Shown here piece after piece: positions 1 through 9,811 of a DNA stretch of 64,000 bases (position 1 is its first letter; each line of letters opens with the position of its first letter). The notes below the pieces were generated by a model. It was not told where the DNA came from and did no database searches. It was given only the letters and a program-made list of their open reading frames with translations. Origin of the DNA: Candidatus Rickettsia kotlanii. Lineage in GTDB: Bacteria; Pseudomonadota; Alphaproteobacteria; Rickettsiales; Rickettsiaceae. The DNA is taken from assembly GCA_030295365.1 (NCBI GenBank), contig AP027062.1, forward strand, positions 268,001 through 332,000. Direction: 5' to 3'. The translations under genes and the position numbers were made by a program.

Positions 1-707
1 GCAGTAGCCGAAACAACGAGTGTATAGTCCATGGCTCCAGCATCTTCTAGTTTTTTTACTATTTGTGCAACACTTGATCTTTTCTGCCCAATAGCTACAT
101 AAATACAATAAATTTTATCACTTTCATCAGTAAGTGAATGAGCTTGTTTTTGATTAATAATAGTATCAACGGCTATAGCCGTTTTTCCGGTTTGCCTATC
201 ACCGATTATTAACTCTCTTTGTCCTCTACCTATTGGGATTAACGAATCTATAACCTTTATTCCGGTTTGTACGGGTTCGCTCACGCTCGTTCTTTCTATT
301 ATCCCCGGAGCCTTCATCTCGATATGTCTGTACTCTTTACTTGCAATATCGCCTTTGCCATCAATAGGATTACCTAGAGCATCAACAACACGACCAAGCA
401 AAGCTTTTCCTACCGGTACTTCTAAAACTTTTTTAGTTCTTTTGACATTATCACCTTGCTGTACTTGGTTATCATCCCCCATAATTACAGCACAAACACT
501 ATCGTTTTCCAAGTTTAAAACAAGGCCCTTAACACCGGATTTAAATTCTACTACTTCACCGGATTTTACATTAGCAAGACCGTAAATTTGGGCTACACCG
601 TCACCGACGGTTATTACCTGCCCTACTTCCTCAAGCTCACTTAAGCAATTAATATTAGCTATTTCCTTTTGTAATATTTCAGCTACTTCAATAGGCGTTA
701 GTTTCAT
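1..707 (-). CDS. atpA: ATP synthase F1 subunit alpha (N-terminal part, cut by window edge)
   Basis: This is the alpha subunit of the F1 sector of ATP synthase, a membrane-attached nucleotide-binding subunit. The reading frame opens with [18 protein letters not shown] at 707 and runs off the window at base 1, giving about 235 of the usual ~510 residues. The beta-barrel start ([14 protein letters not shown]) and the Walker A motif GDRQTGKTA near residue 170 are both visible, followed by the typical [14 protein letters not shown] segment. atpH lies upstream on the same strand, as in other alphaproteobacterial atp operons. A 90 bp dispersed repeat has entered the 126 bp gap between the two genes. 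Identification is secure; only the C-terminal half is missing, and that is because of the window. Confidence 0.97.
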   Translation of the reverse strand, partial: MKLTPIEVAEILQKEIANINCLSELEEVGQVITVGDGVAQIYGLANVKSGEVVEFKSGVKGLVLNLENDSVCAVIMGDDNQVQQGDNVKRTKKVLEVPVGKALLGRVVDALGNPIDGKGDIASKEYRHIEMKAPGIIERTSVSEPVQTGIKVIDSLIPIGRGQRELIIGDRQTGKTAIAVDTIINQKQAHSLTDESDKIYCIYVAIGQKRSSVAQIVKKLEDAGAMDYTLVVSAT

Positions 708-732
708 GTGGTTTATGTCTCCTAATTTTCTT

Positions 733-822
733 GTCATTGCGAGCAGCCGTAGGCTTCGTGGCAACCTCATAAAATATCCTGAGATTGCTTTGTCAATTAC
801 TTCGTAATTTCCTTGCAATGAC
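733..822. repeat. Dispersed palindromic repeat (GTCATTGC family) inside the atp operon
   Basis: The ends are inverted copies, GTCATTGCGAG on the left and CTTGCAATGAC on the right, with an internal TCAATTACTTCG segment shared with other copies in the window (for example near 28.9 kb and 30.6 kb). The copy lies between atpH and atpA, so it is probably transcribed within the operon message. Confidence 0.85.
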
Positions 823-833
823 TATATAAATAT

Positions 834-1388
834 CTATGCAGCAATATTAACTGTCTTTAAAGCTTTCATTATTTTCTCTAAACTACCTTTTATTGAGTAA
901 TCTTGCAACATACTATCATATTTAATTATAATACCGCCAATAATAGTATTATCTATATCAAATAATATTTCTGTTTTTTGATTTAATTCTTTTTCTATAC
1001 GAGATTTAATCCACTCCTGCTCTTTAGGTTGTAACTTATTTGCAGCAATAACCTGAACTATCTTTATATTTTTACTTTCATATAGTAAAGTATTATAAGC
1101 ATCTACTATATTAGATAAAATAGCAGTACGAGAATTTTTTACCAATAACAATAAAAAATTTTGTACTATTGTGCTAATTTTGATATTTTTTGCTAACGAA
1201 TTGACTGCGTTAATTTTGTCGTTCTTATTTACTATAGGAGAAAATAGGAACTCTCTAATATCAAAATTATCGGTAATTATATGGTTTATAGAAGTAATTT
1301 CTTCAAAGATCTTATCTTGTATATTACCAGCCATAGCGTTATTAAATAACGCTATGGCATAATTCTCGATTAAATTACCTTTGTTCAT
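834..1388 (-). CDS. atpH: ATP synthase F1 subunit delta
   Basis: This subunit is part of the peripheral stalk that joins F1 to the membrane sector of ATP synthase. The 184-residue length is normal for the family. The N-terminal helical domain ([14 protein letters not shown]) and the conserved C-terminal part ([20 protein letters not shown]) match the delta/OSCP family. The start is the ATG at 1388; no longer in-frame start is better. It is followed on the same strand by atpA. On its upstream side a palindromic repeat separates it from lpdA. The call rests on both the sequence and the neighbouring atpA. Confidence 0.95.
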   Translation of the reverse strand: MNKGNLIENYAIALFNNAMAGNIQDKIFEEITSINHIITDNFDIREFLFSPIVNKNDKINAVNSLAKNIKISTIVQNFLLLLVKNSRTAILSNIVDAYNTLLYESKNIKIVQVIAANKLQPKEQEWIKSRIEKELNQKTEILFDIDNTIIGGIIIKYDSMLQDYSIKGSLEKIMKALKTVNIAA

Positions 1389-1401
1389 TTTCTTAATCTA
1401 T

Positions 1402-1528
1402 ATGTACGAAGATCAACTTCAACAAGAGCAAGGAGTCTATAAGGCGAGGAGCGGAGTATAATACTTAATACGTGGGCACCAAAGCTCTCATAAGACGACG
1501 TAGCCAATTTTTGAAGTTCATCGGGTAT
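1402..1528. repeat. Rickettsia palindromic element-like repeat, copy 1
   Basis: About 127 bp filling the gap between atpH and lpdA. It is clearly related to the stretch at 9420-9549: both start with TACGAAGATCAACTTCAA and end with GCCAATTTTTG then AGTTCATCG. The two ends of each copy are imperfect inverted repeats of each other. The right end touches the lpdA stop codon. It resembles rickettsial palindromic elements in size and form; family assignment would need a database. Confidence 0.75.
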
Positions 1529-2907
1529 TATATATGTATTGCCCTATCATAAGCAGAGAATACTGATTCATGCATCATTTCCGACAAAGTCGGATGCGGG
1601 AAGATAGTGTTAATTAAATCCAACTCCGTTCCTTCTAAAGTTTTTGAAACTACATATCCTTGTATTAATTCCGTAACTTCCGAGCCTATCATATGAGCTC
1701 CAAGCAACTCGCCCGTCTTAGCATCAAATATAGTTTTAATTAAGCCATCGCTATCACCGCTGACTAAAGCCTTACCGTTAGCTATAAAAGGAAATCTGCC
1801 TATTTTAAGCTCATAACCTAAGGTTTTTGCTGCTTCTTCAGTCAAACCGACTCTTGCTATTTGCGGCGAAGAATAAGTGCAACTAGGAATATTATGTTTA
1901 TTAATAGCATGCGGTTTTAAACCCGCTATGCTTTCCGCTGCAATAATACCTTCATGACTTGCTTTATGAGCTAAACAAGGCCCTCCTACTACATCGCCTA
2001 TAGCATAAATTCCTGATGCCGCAGTTTGCATTAACCCGTTAGTAGTTATATAGCCGTTTTCTACTTTAATTTTTGTTTTCTCAAGACCTAAATTCTCCGT
2101 ATTAGCTATAATACCTACTGCCATAAGTAAAATTTCAGCTTGTAATTTTTGTATTTTATCTGCTAACTCTAACTCAACTTCTATCTTATCTTTTGATTTT
2201 GTTTGCTTAATTAACTTAGCATTTGTAATAATTTTTATACCTTTCTTCTCAAAATTCTTATGAGCGATTCCGGTAATTTCCGTATCTTCAGCAGGCAATA
2301 TTCTATTATGTGCCTCAATTATGGTAACATCCACACCAATACTATTATAAAACGAAGCGAATTCTATACCGATGGCACCTGAGCCGACAATAATCATAGA
2401 TTTCGGCACATGCTGCGGTATCATAGCTTCTTTAGAAGTCCAAATTTGTTTACCGTCAGGCTCAAAGCCTTTTAAAACTCTAGATCTTGCGCCAGTAGCT
2501 ATAATAATATTTCCTGCTTTTACTGTAGGTTTATCATTTATATTTATTACCTTATTTCCTGCAAGACTTGCTACTCCGTCTATCACGGTCACTTTGTTTT
2601 TTTTCAGTAGCAACTTAACACCACCTGCAAGCTTATTTGAAATATCTCTTGAGCGTTCGACTATATTCTTAATGTTGATTTCAGCACCTTTAGCATCAAT
2701 TCCATAATCTTTAGCATGTTTTATATATTCAAAAACCTCAGCAGATTTAAGCAAGGATTTAGTTGGTATACACCCCCAATTAAGACATACCCCACCCAAA
2801 TGCTCTTTTTCTATTAATACAACTTTTTTCTTTAATTGTGCTGCTCTAATTGCTGCAACATATCCACCTGGACCACCGCCTATAACGACTACATCATATT
2901 GTTCCAT
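1528..2907 (-). CDS. lpdA: Dihydrolipoamide dehydrogenase (E3)
   Basis: This FAD-dependent enzyme reoxidises dihydrolipoyl groups of the pyruvate or 2-oxoglutarate dehydrogenase complex, passing electrons to NAD+. It has 459 residues, a normal length. Visible features are the FAD dinucleotide-binding motif GGGPGGYVAAIRAAQL at the N-terminus, the redox disulphide in GGVCLNWGCIPTKS around residue 40, the NAD-binding motif IIVGSGAIGIEFASFY near residue 175, the second FAD motif IYAIGDVVGGP, and the C-terminal HPTLSE with the catalytic His-Glu pair. Rickettsiae usually carry two paralogues; the copy next to the atp genes is often called pdhD, so the symbol could be either. It is on the same strand as atpH, with a repeat between them. 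Confidence 0.96.
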   Translation of the reverse strand: MEQYDVVVIGGGPGGYVAAIRAAQLKKKVVLIEKEHLGGVCLNWGCIPTKSLLKSAEVFEYIKHAKDYGIDAKGAEINIKNIVERSRDISNKLAGGVKLLLKKNKVTVIDGVASLAGNKVININDKPTVKAGNIIIATGARSRVLKGFEPDGKQIWTSKEAMIPQHVPKSMIIVGSGAIGIEFASFYNSIGVDVTIIEAHNRILPAEDTEITGIAHKNFEKKGIKIITNAKLIKQTKSKDKIEVELELADKIQKLQAEILLMAVGIIANTENLGLEKTKIKVENGYITTNGLMQTAASGIYAIGDVVGGPCLAHKASHEGIIAAESIAGLKPHAINKHNIPSCTYSSPQIARVGLTEEAAKTLGYELKIGRFPFIANGKALVSGDSDGLIKTIFDAKTGELLGAHMIGSEVTELIQGYVVSKTLEGTELDLINTIFPHPTLSEMMHESVFSAYDRAIHI

Positions 2908-2948
2908 TTTATTTTTACTTTGTTAGTTTGTTTGTTATGAGCATTAAC

Positions 2949-3045
2949 GTCATTGCGAGGAGATGCACAGCACCGATGCAGCGACCTCAGGAATCATACA
3001 CTATCTCCTGAGATTGCCAAGCTCCTTTCAGTCGCTTGCAATGAC
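2949..3045. repeat. Dispersed palindromic repeat (GTCATTGC family)
   Basis: Left end GTCATTGCGAGG, right end GCTTGCAATGAC, with the internal CCTGAGATTGCCA block typical of this family. It sits between lpdA and the broken dps gene. A short open frame that runs through it is only a by-product of the repeat. Confidence 0.8.
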
Positions 3046-3061
3046 GGAAATGGAAATGACA

Positions 3062-3487
3062 CTAGAGTATACTACTCTTCAGCATCCATCTATTCTTTTC
3101 ATGCACCTTAATTCATCTAATAATCATATCGGCTGTACCCTCATCGCCCTCTGCGTGTGCTACTTTGAGTCCCTTATATAATGTATCTCTAATAATATCT
3201 TGATCCTTTGTTAGACTTTTAAGCATTTCATTTGCTGTTGCGTTTAGATTTGCCTCATCTATAGATGCAAGTTTTATTAAACCTGATAATGCTGGGACTT
3301 TAGCATTTAAACTTCTTATTCTTTCAGCAAGCTCATCTAAGCTTTCAAAGCTTCATACTGCCCCTCAAAAAATAATAAATGTAGACTTCTAAACTCTACT
3401 CCTTCTACATTCCAATGATAATCTTGCGTTTTAAAATAAAGCATAGCTATTTGCTAAAATTTGTTCTAAAGCTTTTATTACTTGCAT
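3062..3487 (-). pseudogene. dps: Broken dps gene (ferritin-like DNA-protection protein)
   Basis: Dps proteins form hollow spheres that oxidise and store iron and shield DNA. Read on the minus strand from 3487, three frames together give a Dps-like protein: FKTQDYHWNVEGVEF followed by RSLHLLFFEGQYEAL carries the conserved ferroxidase region (HWNVxG, LHxLF, YE). LDELAERIRSLNAKVP and the C-terminal DEGTADMII then IKVHEKNRWML match the rest of the family. It is broken by a frameshift after about 15 codons, a second frameshift after YEAL, and an in-frame TGA before IKVHEK. The family call is from memory of conserved Dps residues; the damage is seen directly. About 140 codons remain, close to full length, so decay looks recent. 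Confidence 0.8.
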
Positions 3488-3687
3488 AATACCCTTAAAT
3501 TTCTATGCACTTTTTGAGTTTATAACATTTCTTTAGATACTTCAAGCGATATTGAAATTTATATAATTTCACCTAATTGCAATGAATGATTATATATTAA
3601 TTATTAATTTTTGTTAATAATTTCTTGACTATCAAATAAGTACTGCTGATTATGCCCTTCAATTTTCAAAATCCAAAGGATAGCAAA

Positions 3688-4876
3688 ATGATACATCAAT
3701 TCATTTTTAACTACTGTGGCAAGAATTACTACAGCAAGAGCAACAATTGGAGATCGAGAATATAATATGCTTCAAATAGGATGGATATAACGGAGAAAAT
3801 TATTATATAGATCCTACTACAAAAAATTTAATTGTATTAAATTGTCCTAAAAACAATATGACAGCGATGGAGTGTAGCAAAGGAATTAAATTATTAAATA
3901 GTGATATCATGAACCTAATATTTAGAGGGTTTTTTAAAATAAAGAAAGTGTTAACTATAGAGGAGGTTATTATTACTGCAGTTAATGATGATGGGGACGA
4001 TATACGAGATTATATATTGAAAAAACAAGGTGATAATACTTTTATGTATGAGGAAGCATTGATGAAAATATGTCAAGAAAATTTTCGTTATTATTTTGAT
4101 CCACAAAATTATACTAAAATTTAAAACCCTACTATTGAGTATATACTCTTAATACTGCAGCAACTAATAACCCTATTACTACTATAGGTTATAGTAAAGG
4201 ATGCGAAATACTTGAGGTACTTAAAGGAAATAATTTGAATGGAATTTCTTCAGAAATAAAGGATTTAATATCTAACCCGATATCTAGCACTACTCAAGGT
4301 ACTAGCACAATAGAAAACTTATTAGAACTCATAACAAAAGACTTATCTGAAATAAATCCGATTAATAACACAATATTACTGCCAAAATTTCTGAATTAAT
4401 CTTTCCCGATAACACTGAAAGTTGGACTGAAACGGGAATAAATTTAATTGATAACACCGTAGCAAACCTTACTAATACTGCTTTCAATACAACTTACAAC
4501 TCTCAAGACAATATGTTTGATGAGAGTGATAACGATAATTCCTTGGTTGCTCAATATATAAGCATTGGCACAGCTGTAGTTGCCTCCATAGCTGTTATAA
4601 TAGGTGTAGGGGTAAACTTGGTATGTTAGAAATAAAAACACGACAAAAGCTAAATTAAAACAATATATTGATGAAATTGAAGCTGAAAAACTTGCTGCTG
4701 AAATTAATAAAGATGTTACTACTAAAAATAACACTCTACTTGATAACAATCATGCTGTGGTAAATATGACCGGAGTCTCCTATGAAGAAGAAGGTACTTA
4801 TAAGTATAGACAACCTAGAGTATTGCTTTTTAATCAACAACCAATAAATTTACTGTTGGTTGTTCCTTGGAAATAA
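3688..4876 (+). pseudogene. Broken gene for an unknown membrane protein
   Basis: I do not recognise this family. Plus-strand frames together give a plausible long protein. The N-terminus is hydrophobic (SFLTTVARITTARATIG). An 88-codon piece at 3858-4124 contains ECSKGIKLLNSDIMNLIF, and a middle part is rich in Asn, Ser and Thr (ENLLELITKDLSEINP). Near the end a clear transmembrane helix, SIGTAVVASIAVIIGVGV at about 4561-4617, is followed by a charged, Lys/Glu-rich cytoplasmic-looking tail (KQYIDEIEAEKLAAEINKD). Stops and frameshifts occur near 3795, 4122, 4398 and 4626. The C-terminal anchor and tail suggest a surface or inner-membrane protein. It ends against the convergent beta-lactamase remnant. 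Confidence 0.55.
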
Positions 4877-4886
4877 AAATTGAGAT

Positions 4887-5515
4887 TTATTCCAATTCTT
4901 TAATGAAATGTACAAAAAAAACTGTTCTGTCATTTTTTTGTAGCCAACCTATAAACCATCCGATTTTACGATCCTTTAATTTTACAGTTCTATCTTGGCT
5001 AAATTTATTACCGCTGCCTGTTTTCCGTAACGCTTCCAACAATCTACAAAATCTTCAATAAACAAAATATTTTTAGTCATTTCTTGGGCTTTAACACTTA
5101 CAAGCAATTTATTCTCTGCTAGTTTCTGAAGAAAAGTTAATTGTTCTTACGGTGAAATTTCTAAAGAACTAGAAAGCCATGCATTAGTTAAACCGTTATT
5201 CTTTCCTTTATCTCCTGAAATATCACGATTACCATAATCAAATTTTGTTACATAATCACGAAATTTTTCAATACCTAATTCTTTCGTAATAATCTAAGAA
5301 TACCAAACACAGCTATTCTTCATCCAATCTTTAGGTGTTTGGGATTGTTTCCAAACTTCAAGATAGTCAGCATATCTTTCTTTAAAAGGTAATTTTGGAT
5401 GAGTTTCATCAATTAAAAACCCATCAGCATAACCCATTAAACTTATAGCAATTTTAAATGTTGAGCATGGAGCATAACGAGACGCACAATTACCTTCTTG
5501 GTTTATAATTTTCAT
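4887..5515 (-). pseudogene. Broken class D (OXA-type) beta-lactamase
   Basis: Class D beta-lactamases are exported serine hydrolases that open beta-lactam rings. On the minus strand all family motifs survive in order: the active-site STFK in YAPCSTFKIAISLMG, the S-x-V motif in KNSCVWYS, the YGN motif in [11 protein letters not shown], and KTG in RKTGSGNKF, then GWFIGWLQKNDRTVFFVHF. The frame is broken by an in-frame TAG right after CVWYS, an in-frame TAA after SSLEISP, and a frameshift just before the KTG motif. A further frame-shifted piece (DCFLV) upstream of 5515 suggests the original N-terminus lay beyond this point. The motifs and stops are read directly; loss of activity is inferred from the stops. 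Confidence 0.85.
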
Positions 5516-5671
5516 TAACTAAAAAACAATCCACTCGAGTTATAAAAGGTATAGTAAGTGATATTAGGGCAGTGAGATATAAAATATTTTATAGGTTAAA
5601 ATAAAAATAAGGGGTTTTGTTGCATGATATAGAGACCAGGGAATGACATCGGCTTAAACTAATTATACAGT

Positions 5672-8044
5672 TTAGTAAATTTCCTGTGATTGATCTTCCT
5701 TACTCGGTACATAATCAAAAACATCATTATTATCTTGATTATCAATCATATCTTCATTCTCAAGCATCTGAACATTATTTACTTTAAATGCTTCTATAAT
5801 AGTACCGCTTGGTGTAATTTTACCAGTTGCTTTATCTACAGCGATTAGCTTAATTGAATCTGGAACTTTGAAAGACAGCGATGGCTCATCCTTATAAGCA
5901 TTACTCATAAAATCAATAAAAATCGGTAATACTACGTTTGAACCTGTTGCTCTTTTTCCAAGCTCTTTCGGTATATCATAGCCTACATAACTGCCAACTA
6001 CTATTTTGGGTGTAAAACCTACAAACCATGTATCTTTACTATCGTTACTAGTACCGGTTTTTCCGCCGATAATTTTCCCTAACTTCTTCGCAGCATAACC
6101 GGTACCTCTATCTATTGCTCCGGTTAAAAACGAAATAATTTGATAATCACTAGCTTCATCCGTAACTCTATAGATATATTCTTTCGGTATTTCTAATATT
6201 GCGGTATCTAAATTACTATCCGAAACATTACAAGCAAGACATTCTCTATCATCCCGCCTATAAATAATTTTACCATTACGATCTTTAATTAATTCTACAA
6301 AATGAGGTTCAACTTTTTTACCACCATTAGCAATAATTGCATAAGCATTAGTCATTCTGCTAAGTGTGGTTTCAATTGAACCAAGTACCATAGAGTAAAC
6401 TTTTTTTGGTTCATTATTAATACCGAAACGCTTAATTATATCAACGATTTTTGTAAGTCCTACGGCAGTTGCAACTCTTACGGTTATAAGATTACGAGAT
6501 TTTTCAAGACCAGTACGCATAGTGATTTCACCTAAAAACTTACCCTCATAATTTTTAGGATGCCAACTAGGCATCCCTGGACCTTGCGAAATCTCAATAG
6601 GTCCATCATTAAAAATCTGATTCGGCTTAACACCGTTTTCAAGAGCTGCTAAATAAACAAAGGTTTTACTCAAAGAACCGGGTTGACGAAGTGCTTGAGT
6701 TACTCTATCAAATTTACTTGTGGAAAAATCATAACCGCCGACGCTTGCAAGTACCTGTCCGGTATTTGGGTTCATAACCATAATAGCACCGTTTACTTCA
6801 GGAATCTGACGAAGAGCATACCCCTCTTTTATAGCCTCAACCACTATCACATCACCTTTTTTAAGCAAGGTCTTAACTGATATAAGATTACTTCTTGCCC
6901 ATTTCATTTCAGCAATAGGCATCTTAGATTTGCTGCCGTCTATAAGACCAATCTCTACATGATTATCTGCTACATCTAGAACTACAGCTAATTTATACTC
7001 TAAAAGCGATGGAGGAGTCGGTAGTTTTTTTAGCTCTCCTTGCCAATTATCAAGAGAAATATTAGCTATAGGCTTTCTAAAACCACGCCTTCTATCAAAC
7101 TCCCTTAGACCTTTTCTTAGAGAGTTTTCAGCTAATTGCTGCATCTTTGCATCTAAAGAAGTAATGATAGTAAGACCTCCGGTATAAAATTCTTCCTTAC
7201 TATTTAACATCCTAATTACTTCTTCTCTGACCTGTGCAGCATAATAATCTGCCGTAACAGTTTCTTCTTTAGCTCGTTTACGTAAAACTATCGGGCTATC
7301 CATAGCTTCTTTTGCAGCGTCTCTTGTTATATAACCATCTTCAAACATACGTGCTATTACGTAATCACGACGAGCTTTTACTCTAGCATAGTTTCTCTCA
7401 GGATTAAGTTCGGAAGGAGCTTTAGGCAATGCCGCAATAAAAGCTGATTCTGCAATAGTAAGTTCCTCTATGGATTTATTAAAATAATTTTGTGCAGCTG
7501 CCGCAACACCGTATGCACCACGACCAAAAAATGTTTGATTAAGATATAATTCTAAAATTTGATCCTTAGTAAATACTCTTGAAATCATATAAGAAAGAAT
7601 CGCTTCTTTAATCTTACGTTTAAGAGAAACTTCGTTAGTTAGCAGAAAATTTTTAACCACTTGCTGAGTAATGGTAGACGCTCCTTCCATACGCCTATGA
7701 TGTAAATAATTAGATATGTTTAAAAATGCTGCTCTAACTATTCCAAGCAAATCAACGCCGGGATGGTTATAGAAATTCTTATCCTCAGCTGCAATAAAAC
7801 TTTCTACTAGCGAACTCGGTACGCTATTAATCGGTACAAATACACGACGTTCAAAAGCGTACTCCTCCATTAATTTGCCGTCACGGGAATAAATACGCGT
7901 TACCGACGGTGGATAATAACGTGCAAGCTGTGAATAATCAGGCAAATCACGTGAATAGTGGTATATTATATAAGCAGTAATCCCGCAACCTACTAAAATA
8001 AGGAAGGCAAAAATTTTTAAACAAAAAAGAAGAGATTTATACAT
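5672..8044 (-). CDS. mrcA: Penicillin-binding protein 1A (glycosyltransferase/transpeptidase)
   Basis: This bifunctional enzyme polymerises and cross-links peptidoglycan at the outer face of the inner membrane. It has 790 residues. An N-terminal membrane anchor lies at about residues 8-28. The glycosyltransferase 51 domain follows, with AAEDKNFYNHPGVD and the EGASTITQQVVKNF stretch. The transpeptidase domain has the active-site SLSK (GSLSKTFVYLAALE), SRN (KSRNLITVRVA) and KTG (GGKTGTSNDSKDTW). Its ATG is 3 bp from the miaB stop, so the two are probably cotranscribed. An intact PBP1A fits a reduced but retained peptidoglycan pathway. Gene names ponA and mrcA are both used. Confidence 0.96.
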   Translation of the reverse strand: MYKSLLFCLKIFAFLILVGCGITAYIIYHYSRDLPDYSQLARYYPPSVTRIYSRDGKLMEEYAFERRVFVPINSVPSSLVESFIAAEDKNFYNHPGVDLLGIVRAAFLNISNYLHHRRMEGASTITQQVVKNFLLTNEVSLKRKIKEAILSYMISRVFTKDQILELYLNQTFFGRGAYGVAAAAQNYFNKSIEELTIAESAFIAALPKAPSELNPERNYARVKARRDYVIARMFEDGYITRDAAKEAMDSPIVLRKRAKEETVTADYYAAQVREEVIRMLNSKEEFYTGGLTIITSLDAKMQQLAENSLRKGLREFDRRRGFRKPIANISLDNWQGELKKLPTPPSLLEYKLAVVLDVADNHVEIGLIDGSKSKMPIAEMKWARSNLISVKTLLKKGDVIVVEAIKEGYALRQIPEVNGAIMVMNPNTGQVLASVGGYDFSTSKFDRVTQALRQPGSLSKTFVYLAALENGVKPNQIFNDGPIEISQGPGMPSWHPKNYEGKFLGEITMRTGLEKSRNLITVRVATAVGLTKIVDIIKRFGINNEPKKVYSMVLGSIETTLSRMTNAYAIIANGGKKVEPHFVELIKDRNGKIIYRRDDRECLACNVSDSNLDTAILEIPKEYIYRVTDEASDYQIISFLTGAIDRGTGYAAKKLGKIIGGKTGTSNDSKDTWFVGFTPKIVVGSYVGYDIPKELGKRATGSNVVLPIFIDFMSNAYKDEPSLSFKVPDSIKLIAVDKATGKITPSGTIIEAFKVNNVQMLENEDMIDNQDNNDVFDYVPSKEDQSQEIY

Positions 8045-8047
8045 GAC

Positions 8048-9385
8048 TTATAATATTTCGCCGGTTAAACTATTAAGTGAAGCCTTAGTAATTTTTACAT
8101 CAATGATTTTACCAAGTAAAGATTTATGAGGGTTTTGGATATATACGGACTGCATGTATGGAGTTTTACCTATTATCTGGTCATCGAATTTACCATTGCG
8201 ATCAAATAGAACTTCCATAGTACTACCAACACAACTTACATTAAAAGCTAGTTGCTGAGCCATGAGTTCTTGTTGTAATATAGTTAATCTCTCTGATTTT
8301 ACATGTTCAGGTATTTGGTCAGTTCTAGTTGCACCAGGTGTGCCGGGACGTAGGCTATATTTAAACGAATAACACTGACCGTATTTTACTCTGCGGATCA
8401 AATCTAACGTATCCTCAAAATCTTCATCTGTTTCACCGGGAAACCCGACAATAAAATCAGAGGATAAAACTATATCGGGCCTTGCTTCTCTTAAACGATT
8501 AATTATATCAAAATAATATTCCCGATCATGTTTGCGGTTCATGGCTTTTAATATTTTATTTGAACCTGACTGCACCGGTAGATGTAGAAACGGCATTAAT
8601 TTAGGTTCGGTGCCGTGCAGTTTTATTAGATCATCATTCATATCTATCGGGTGTGAGGTGGTATAACGTAATCTCTTTAAATTGGGAATTTGTGCTAGAT
8701 GTTTGAGTAAATTGGCTAGACTAAATATTTTATCTGCAGAACCCTTACCATGATATGCATTGACATTTTGTCCAAGTAACATAATTTCTTTAGCACCGCT
8801 ACTAACTACTTTTAGTGCTTCTCTGTAAACCTGTTCTACATTTCTTGAAAATTCAGCACCTCTAGTATAAGGTACTACGCAGAAAGTACAAAATTTATTG
8901 CACCCTTCCTGTACCGATATAAAGGCACTTGTTCCTTGCGGATATAATTGCTCAGGTAGCTGATCAAATTTTGCTTCTTCAACAAAATCAAGATCGATTA
9001 AGTGCTTTTCGTGTCTAACGACTTTTGAGATTAATTCCGGTAGGTTATAATAAGATTGCGGACCGACAATAATATCAACATAAGGAGTTCTTGTAAAAAT
9101 CTCCTCCCCTTCCGCCTGTGCAACACAACCGGCTACAACTATTATTGCAGAACTTAAACCTTGTTTTGTTCTGGTATCTTGTAGTTTCTTAATACGACCG
9201 AGTTCAGAATAAGTTTTCTCGACTGCTTTCTCCCTGATATGACAAGTATTTAGAATAATAACATCTGCTTCTTCAATATTTTCAGTAGGTTCATAGCCAA
9301 AGGGATAAAGCAAATCCTGCATCTTAACGGAGTCATAAACATTCATCTGACATCCGTAGGTCTTAATATAAAGCTTCTTACTCAT
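8048..9385 (-). CDS. miaB: tRNA-2-methylthio-N6-dimethylallyladenosine synthase
   Basis: MiaB is a radical SAM enzyme that adds a methylthio group to i6A37 of tRNAs reading codons that start with U. It has 445 residues, a standard length. The N-terminal UPF0004 domain supplies cluster cysteines in [22 protein letters not shown] and [11 protein letters not shown]. The radical SAM motif is CNKFCTFC (CxxxCxxC) near residue 160. The C-terminus looks like a TRAM domain (STMEVLFDR...[11 protein letters not shown]). It starts at the ATG at 9385 and lies directly upstream of mrcA on the same strand. A tRNA-modification enzyme and a cell-wall enzyme share no obvious function, so the operon link is only positional. 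Confidence 0.97.
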   Translation of the reverse strand: MSKKLYIKTYGCQMNVYDSVKMQDLLYPFGYEPTENIEEADVIILNTCHIREKAVEKTYSELGRIKKLQDTRTKQGLSSAIIVVAGCVAQAEGEEIFTRTPYVDIIVGPQSYYNLPELISKVVRHEKHLIDLDFVEEAKFDQLPEQLYPQGTSAFISVQEGCNKFCTFCVVPYTRGAEFSRNVEQVYREALKVVSSGAKEIMLLGQNVNAYHGKGSADKIFSLANLLKHLAQIPNLKRLRYTTSHPIDMNDDLIKLHGTEPKLMPFLHLPVQSGSNKILKAMNRKHDREYYFDIINRLREARPDIVLSSDFIVGFPGETDEDFEDTLDLIRRVKYGQCYSFKYSLRPGTPGATRTDQIPEHVKSERLTILQQELMAQQLAFNVSCVGSTMEVLFDRNGKFDDQIIGKTPYMQSVYIQNPHKSLLGKIIDVKITKASLNSLTGEIL

Positions 9386-9419
9386 AATTTTTTATATATA
9401 TCTTTAAACTAAACGCCTA

Positions 9420-9549
9420 ATATACGAAGATCAACTTCAAAAAGAGCGAGGAGTTTCACAAGGCAAGATGAGCTGCGTATAACGTAATGCGCGAGAACCG
9501 AAGCTCTTGTAGAACGACTCAGCCAATTTTTGCAGTTCATCGAATATAC
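9420..9549. repeat. Rickettsia palindromic element-like repeat, copy 2
   Basis: About 130 bp upstream of miaB, clearly homologous to the copy at 1402-1528. Both ends are imperfect inverted repeats (TATACGAAGATCAACTTCAA at the left, GCAGTTCATCGAATATA at the right). The 9386-9811 stretch holds this element, the degenerate repeat at 9647-9763, and no gene that I can see. Confidence 0.75.
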
Positions 9550-9646
9550 TATAAAAAGTTTTACATTATACTATATTTATATCAATCTTTAAACTAAAAC
9601 CTTGATGGGCATTGCTCAATAACTATAGATATCTTTAAAAGCCTCC

Positions 9647-9763
9647 ATCATTGCAAGAAAAAACTGCAAGTTTTGATGAAGCAATCCCGTTAAAAATACT
9701 AATATTTAGATTTTTATTATTTTTGCTAGATTACCATGCTCCTTGCAGTCGCTCGCAATGGCG
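9647..9763. repeat. Degenerate dispersed repeat (GTCATTGC family)
   Basis: The left end ATCATTGCAAG and the right end GCAGTCGCTCGCAATGGC are worn versions of the family ends. The interior is longer and more diverged than in other copies. Confidence 0.6.
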
Positions 9764-9811
9764 ACTCAGTATCCACGCAGGTAATGCTGAGTTAGGAATG
9801 ACACTCAACCC

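Noticed and set aside
2963-3181. 72-codon plus-strand frame
   Set aside because: It starts inside a dispersed repeat and runs antisense over the broken dps gene.
4444-4749. 101-codon minus-strand frame
   Set aside because: Antisense to the broken membrane-protein gene, whose plus-strand text has a coherent membrane helix and charged tail.
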